Shown piece by piece: positions 59,547 through 64,000 of a DNA stretch of 64,000 nucleotides; the first letter of the stretch is position 1, and the number at the start of each line of letters is the position of its first letter. Source of the stretch: Platycnemis pennipes (taxonomy: Eukaryota > Arthropoda > Insecta > Odonata > Platycnemididae); the NCBI GenBank assembly GCA_933228895.1, contig OW121855.1, positions 49,180,698-49,244,697 of the forward strand, written 5' to 3'. The notes under the pieces were generated by a model. That model saw only the letters and a program-made list of their open reading frames with translations. It made no database searches and was not told the DNA's origin. Both the position numbers and the translations under genes were made by a program.

Positions 59547-61117
59547 CGTATGAAGTGTGAAGGTGCGGTGTGGTCTCATTGTTGCATTTTTCTTCTTCTG
59601 CGCCGCATTGGTAATTTGCGTCTCCTAATATATGAATACTTCCTTCCCCAAACGTTTTGATCGCGGCCGATGAGCATTTTTTTTACATTTCCGGGGCACT
59701 GACTCATCTTCATCGAAACAAAATAATAGCCCACAATTAATACGGCAAATCATGAATAAAGGTGATATGAGCTATTTATTGAGTGGATACTATAGACGTG
59801 GAGTAATTTTAGGTACAGCTGTACATAGCTATGAATTACGACCGCTATTTTAAGAGTTAAAGTTCCTATATCATTATGATTTCATGTAATATCTAAGAAC
59901 TAGAATGTTTTTCACAAGTTTATTTTTTCATTCATCTGCTTTTTTCATAAAAAAATTTCTTAATCCGTATTTGAGATTTTAAATTCGTCGAGTCTATCAG
60001 TTTTCATCCTCCTTGAAAGAGACTTTTCGAAATGCATTGGATATTGGGTCAACATATTCCAATGATTTAGATTCATCGAGTGTTCGAGTGAATTTTAGCA
60101 TAAATTTAATTTATCTTGAGAAGTTTTGAAGATAATCGTGTAATGTGACATAGAATTTAGGCATGGAAGTTAAAAGTTGCATAGGGGATTTGATGTGTTG
60201 CATGTAAAATAGTACTATCTTCAGGAGGGAGGCATGTAATCAATTTGAAGGGAACCAGAATAGAAAGCATTTAGTAGTACCCTAAAACCCTACGAAGCTT
60301 AATGCCGCTTGTATTGAGTTGGGTTCATTATTCCCGCTATATTTATTTGTTTCTACTAAAATTACTTCTTGATTCTTCATTTTTTCTCTCCTGAGCATGA
60401 AGTATTATTGATATTTGTTTAACATTGATAATTCTGATACTTAAAATACTTTTCCTGGAACATGCATTAGAAATTCGAGCTTTCGACTCCTTATTTTTAT
60501 TTTTCATTTGTATTACTAAGAAGCTTCATATTTCAACAGAATTTTGTGATTGTAGTTCGCACTTCAGTGACCATATTAGTTCCATTAACTTTTATGGTCA
60601 GTATCAGTCATTGGATACTAATAGTAGTTGGGTTCTCATCCGTTACATCCTCGAACTAAAAGTCGAAAGCCATGACTGAGTAAGTAGGAGCAAGGTGTTT
60701 GAAATTGAGCGTTCTAAACCCCAGTGAACTATGTTCACTCGCAAGTTAATTGGCCGTGTTTACAGCTACATAGATACGACCCCTGTGGCTCATTTATCTA
60801 CCGTAGTGTCATGTATAAGGAAAGATATATGTGGGTGTTTAATGTGGAATGGCAGCAGAAAAAAATGGGTTAGGTGTATAAGGAAAAAAGTAGAACCGGA
60901 AAATCATAAAAAGCATAAAAAGGGTACTTACATTTATATATTTATCGCAAGTAATATTTGGAAACGTTGACTGCGACCACAGTGATAAGCAATGTTATTA
61001 CTGCTTTAATGTACAGAATAACTGCTGATGTTAATGAGCGAAGGAATTTCTGAATACCTTAGTCTTTCTTAATACCTATCGCCTTTATGTTTTAAAACTC
61101 TCTTCATAAATGTTTTT

Positions 61118-61161
61118 AATCTGATGATGAGCGCTTTTTAATCTGATCATGAGCGCTTTTT
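61118..61161 (+). repeat. two tandem copies of a 22-bp unit
   Basis: aatctgatgatgagcgcttt-type unit, 61118-61139 and 61140-61161, one substitution. Confidence 0.9.
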
Positions 61162-61754
61162 AGCTCTCCATTTGAATATTTGGCATGAAAAGGGGTAAGT
61201 TGTAATTGCACGCATATGTTAAAATTAGAATATTATAATAAAAGTAGAAAACAGAATATTTGGAAGATTTTTACCTTTCAATTTTTTGGTATAGTTTAGA
61301 ATTAACTAAAATACTGGTAGACAATAGACATAGGCTTATATTACTTCAAGCTCCTCTGCTATCTCGTATTATTTTATCGTTCCATGAAATTGGCCGAAAA
61401 TGTGAATACATTTGAGTAAACAGTGTAGGAGCAGATTACAGAACGGCTCTAATTTATTTTTCTTCTATTTATTGTACGACTGTGAGCTCGTAATATTTAA
61501 AACGGCATGCTTTCCTATTTTTTTGGGGTTCTAAGGACTTCTCATTTCAACGGCTGTCTCATTGCGATGGTTACCCCATGTTCTTGGGTCGATCAGGATA
61601 AGTTTGTACTTCAAAAGAGATCTTTCCTAAAAACAATTGATGAAGGTGGTTGGTACATTTTCGAACGATGCATTTATGCGTCTGATTTATTCACACGTCT
61701 TCTTATCGTTTTTATAACTCCCAAGTATTGCCTTTAGAAAACAGGCAGTATATT

Positions 61755-61782
61755 CTAGACTAATGAAATCACATTAGTCTAG
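61755..61782. repeat. 11-bp perfect hairpin
   Basis: CTAGACTAATG (61755-61765), 6-nt loop, CATTAGTCTAG (61772-61782). Confidence 0.85.
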
Positions 61783-62416
61783 TCAAAAGTCAGTTAAACC
61801 CTATCTATATTTTCTGTTATCAGACAGACTCCCACTCCACGCCCACGGCATTTGACAGGATATGATGTGTTATCATCTTTCGCACCTTATTATCAGCTTC
61901 TAAATGGAGCTTCTGATTGGCATAATGCGACCGTTTTAATTGGAGATATTTTTAATTTTATTGGATAGTATCCTGTTACCAATAAAAATGGGTGCGTTCA
62001 AAATTCAGCTTCAATTCATTGTTCAGAGGAACTAACGCAGCCTACCTTTAAGTTACTTTCCTCGAAAGTTAATGTTTTCCGGAAGTTCTGTGGCTGCAAC
62101 ACTGTTTCCGTATCTGTTAGTGAAAGTGGTGATTCATGCACCGTTAGGAATCACTTTGCTGGAAAATTATCACATTATTTATTTTTAGATCGCATCATAT
62201 GTTAACAAATTTATAATCTAATACATACCTGGGTATCGATTATGGATCTTCATAACGCGTGCGCTTGCGTTTTCGTTATTTTTTTATTTAACTTTTGTCA
62301 GAGAATACGTGATCTCCATTCTTCATTTTTCGCCCACCACTTCAAATCGCTTATCACAATCAGTGGAGCGAATTTTATAGACGGTTATTGTTAACCCTGC
62401 GCTAATATAGGGGTAA

Positions 62417-62444
62417 GCGTTATCGATACGGATTGCGATAACGC
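62417..62444. repeat. 9-bp perfect hairpin
   Basis: GCGTTATCG (62417-62425), 10-nt loop, CGATAACGC (62436-62444). Confidence 0.8.
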
Positions 62445-64000
62445 AAAAGATGTTGCCTCGTTCGATCCACTGACCGGCAGGAATGGAGGTAGAAACTAAG
62501 TGTCCCGCGTGCGAAATAGACTTCTCCTGATAGGCTTTCCTGAGCGGAGGTTTAGACTTGTAACCTCAATAAACACAGCATTTTAAAATCTTATAATTGC
62601 TTGGTACGTAATTATGTGGAGTACATTTTTTTCATTGCCTACTTTTGTGTTCTGATTCATATTTGGTGACCGGAACTTGGCCTTAATGATTTCCGATTCA
62701 CACTGAGAAAGAAAAGGCGTGGGTAATGACATAAGAGTTTCGAAGAATGCCGAGTGCAACGCTCGTGACAATCGCCTTCCTAAGTTTTCAAGCGTTTGAA
62801 TGGCAACTTACATTTAGGCAGCTCTATAAGAACCAGGCGTATAGTTAACAATTGGCGTCAAACCGTGAAAAGTTACGCTTGAAAGAAACAACAAAGAACT
62901 ATTTTCCCTCTATATTTCTCTATATTCTAAGAAATGCGACAGTAGTTTCAGCGTGCAAGTATCGTCATCAAGATATTTATGATCTTGATAATTAAGGTGC
63001 ATGATAGTGTTCGTTATAGTGTATGGAGAAAGTAGTACTTTGCTGTTTCCTACTTGAGAATTAACGTGAAATCTTGTTGGGGTCTCTATTAACAGCCCTG
63101 TGATTTGAACTTAAAGCACTAGGATGGTCTAATTTATCCTTTCAATTGCAATAATTTTTGTGTTATTTCCCACTGTAGAATTTCAGCATGAAACATTTTT
63201 CTAATACTCAATCTGTATTGAGTCAGGAGCAGCCGGCATTGCTTTGCGTTGTGCATTCCGAAGGTGTAACATCAGTAACTCTTTGACGTGGAAATCCATT
63301 CGTCACAAGTTCGAATACCATTTCGGGTGTGCTCTAAACTTAATTAGTTTCTCAAAAAGAATAATCACTGTGATCCAACGCCGAGTGTAACAGACAATGG
63401 AGCTTATTAAAATCGTAAAACCACCATCGAGGAGAATGAAAAGTGAACCAGTGCTATTTCGATTTTGACTTCGTAGTGAGAAAAAAAAGGTGAAAGAGAA
63501 CAGCTGATGCGCTCGAGAGGAATTGATTTTTTACGCGTAAGTAGATCGGATCCGAATAGGAGCTTATTGTCTGTTGACTTTTCTGAGTTTGACATTTGCG
63601 ATTAACGGTGTCTTCTACAGCAATGTGGCCGCGTGCATGTCGTGCCGGCAACCTTCTTGCCCGGCGGCCCGCGCCTGCTGTCACGAGAACTCAAGCGCCC
63701 CAGTTATGGCTGGCTGAACACGTGATTGGTATCGTGAATTTTCTTCAATTGACAAGATTCGAGCAGACCTATTTCGCGGCACAGTTTTGAAAACATTTGG
63801 AAGACTTGATGAGTTTGGGCTCCTATTCTCGTGAATTTGTTGGCATTGGAAGTGGCAATGTAGGAAACAAACAAACGATATTTCACACTCTGTTAATCTG
63901 TAAGCGAGACGAAGTAACGAGGAAGAAGACTTCTTGTCCTCAGTATTTTTACCTTGTGATAGTTGTGAATTGCGTGAATGAGAGATGTTTCTAGACTCTT
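62445..64000. other. non-coding stretch to the window edge
   Basis: A short CpG-rich patch lies at about 63600-63720, with ORFs on both strands rich in A, R and G. No family was recognised. The rest is AT-rich. Confidence 0.35.

Noticed and set aside
63596..63720. CpG-rich patch as a candidate upstream GRXCR1 exon
   Set aside because: Minus-strand frames show only A/R/G-rich composition, with no family motif and no convincing phase-0 donor joined to a long open frame.
1..64000. CRISPR arrays, operons, bacterial promoters
   Set aside because: No regularly spaced repeats and no prokaryotic gene organisation. Introns, SINEs and LINEs show eukaryotic DNA.

Overview
This window looks like a piece of a large, AT-rich arthropod genome, most likely an insect, although the species cannot be named from the sequence. 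The evidence is one recognisable host gene with classic spliceosomal introns, one of them about 27 kb, surrounded by decayed transposable elements typical of arthropods: mariner, hAT, TTAA-type MITEs, pogo-like MITEs, jockey-like and RTE-like LINEs, a Penelope-like fragment and tRNA-derived SINEs. There are no bacterial operons, rRNA genes or CRISPR arrays.

The host gene is on the minus strand. Three consecutive in-frame exons encode the C-terminal half of a glutaredoxin domain-containing cysteine-rich protein 1 homologue (GRXCR1): 53364-53627 (glutaredoxin-like core), 26350-26415 (22 codons) and 24018-24194 (the four-CxxC cysteine-rich tail with its stop codon). All junctions are phase 0, have AG/GT borders and join into a continuous family-like protein. 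The N-terminal exon or exons were not found and probably lie beyond 64 kb or were too divergent to see. The 27-kb intron holds several GC-rich patches, LINE 3' ends, degenerate SINEs and a long foldback hairpin.

Positions 1-23 kb are a graveyard of mobile elements. In order these are: a mariner with both TIRs (60-1104), a LINE remnant interrupted by a TTAA MITE (about 1250-2560), a hAT transposase pseudogene (3165-5611), a jockey-like reverse transcriptase split exactly at TTAA by a second MITE (5665-6838), a local duplication whose second copy preserves the empty site of a pogo-like MITE (7261-8060), a 2.1-kb element with CCCAGCTAGCACA ends (9303-11433), a frameshifted near-complete LINE (11747-14340), a SINE with a perfect 11-bp target duplication (15855-16195), a Penelope-like fragment (16363-17002), a pogo-like MITE (18220-18636), and a second element with CCCAGCCAGCACA ends (20387-21607).

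Positions 53.7-64 kb are mostly non-coding. They contain a recent 201-bp duplication (55450-55881) and several hairpins, but no gene I can support.

The most unusual signal is the pair of elements at 9303-11433 and 20387-21607. They share nearly the same 13-bp ends, but each is lined near its ends with a different short motif (GGATATC in one, GTTTACG in the other).
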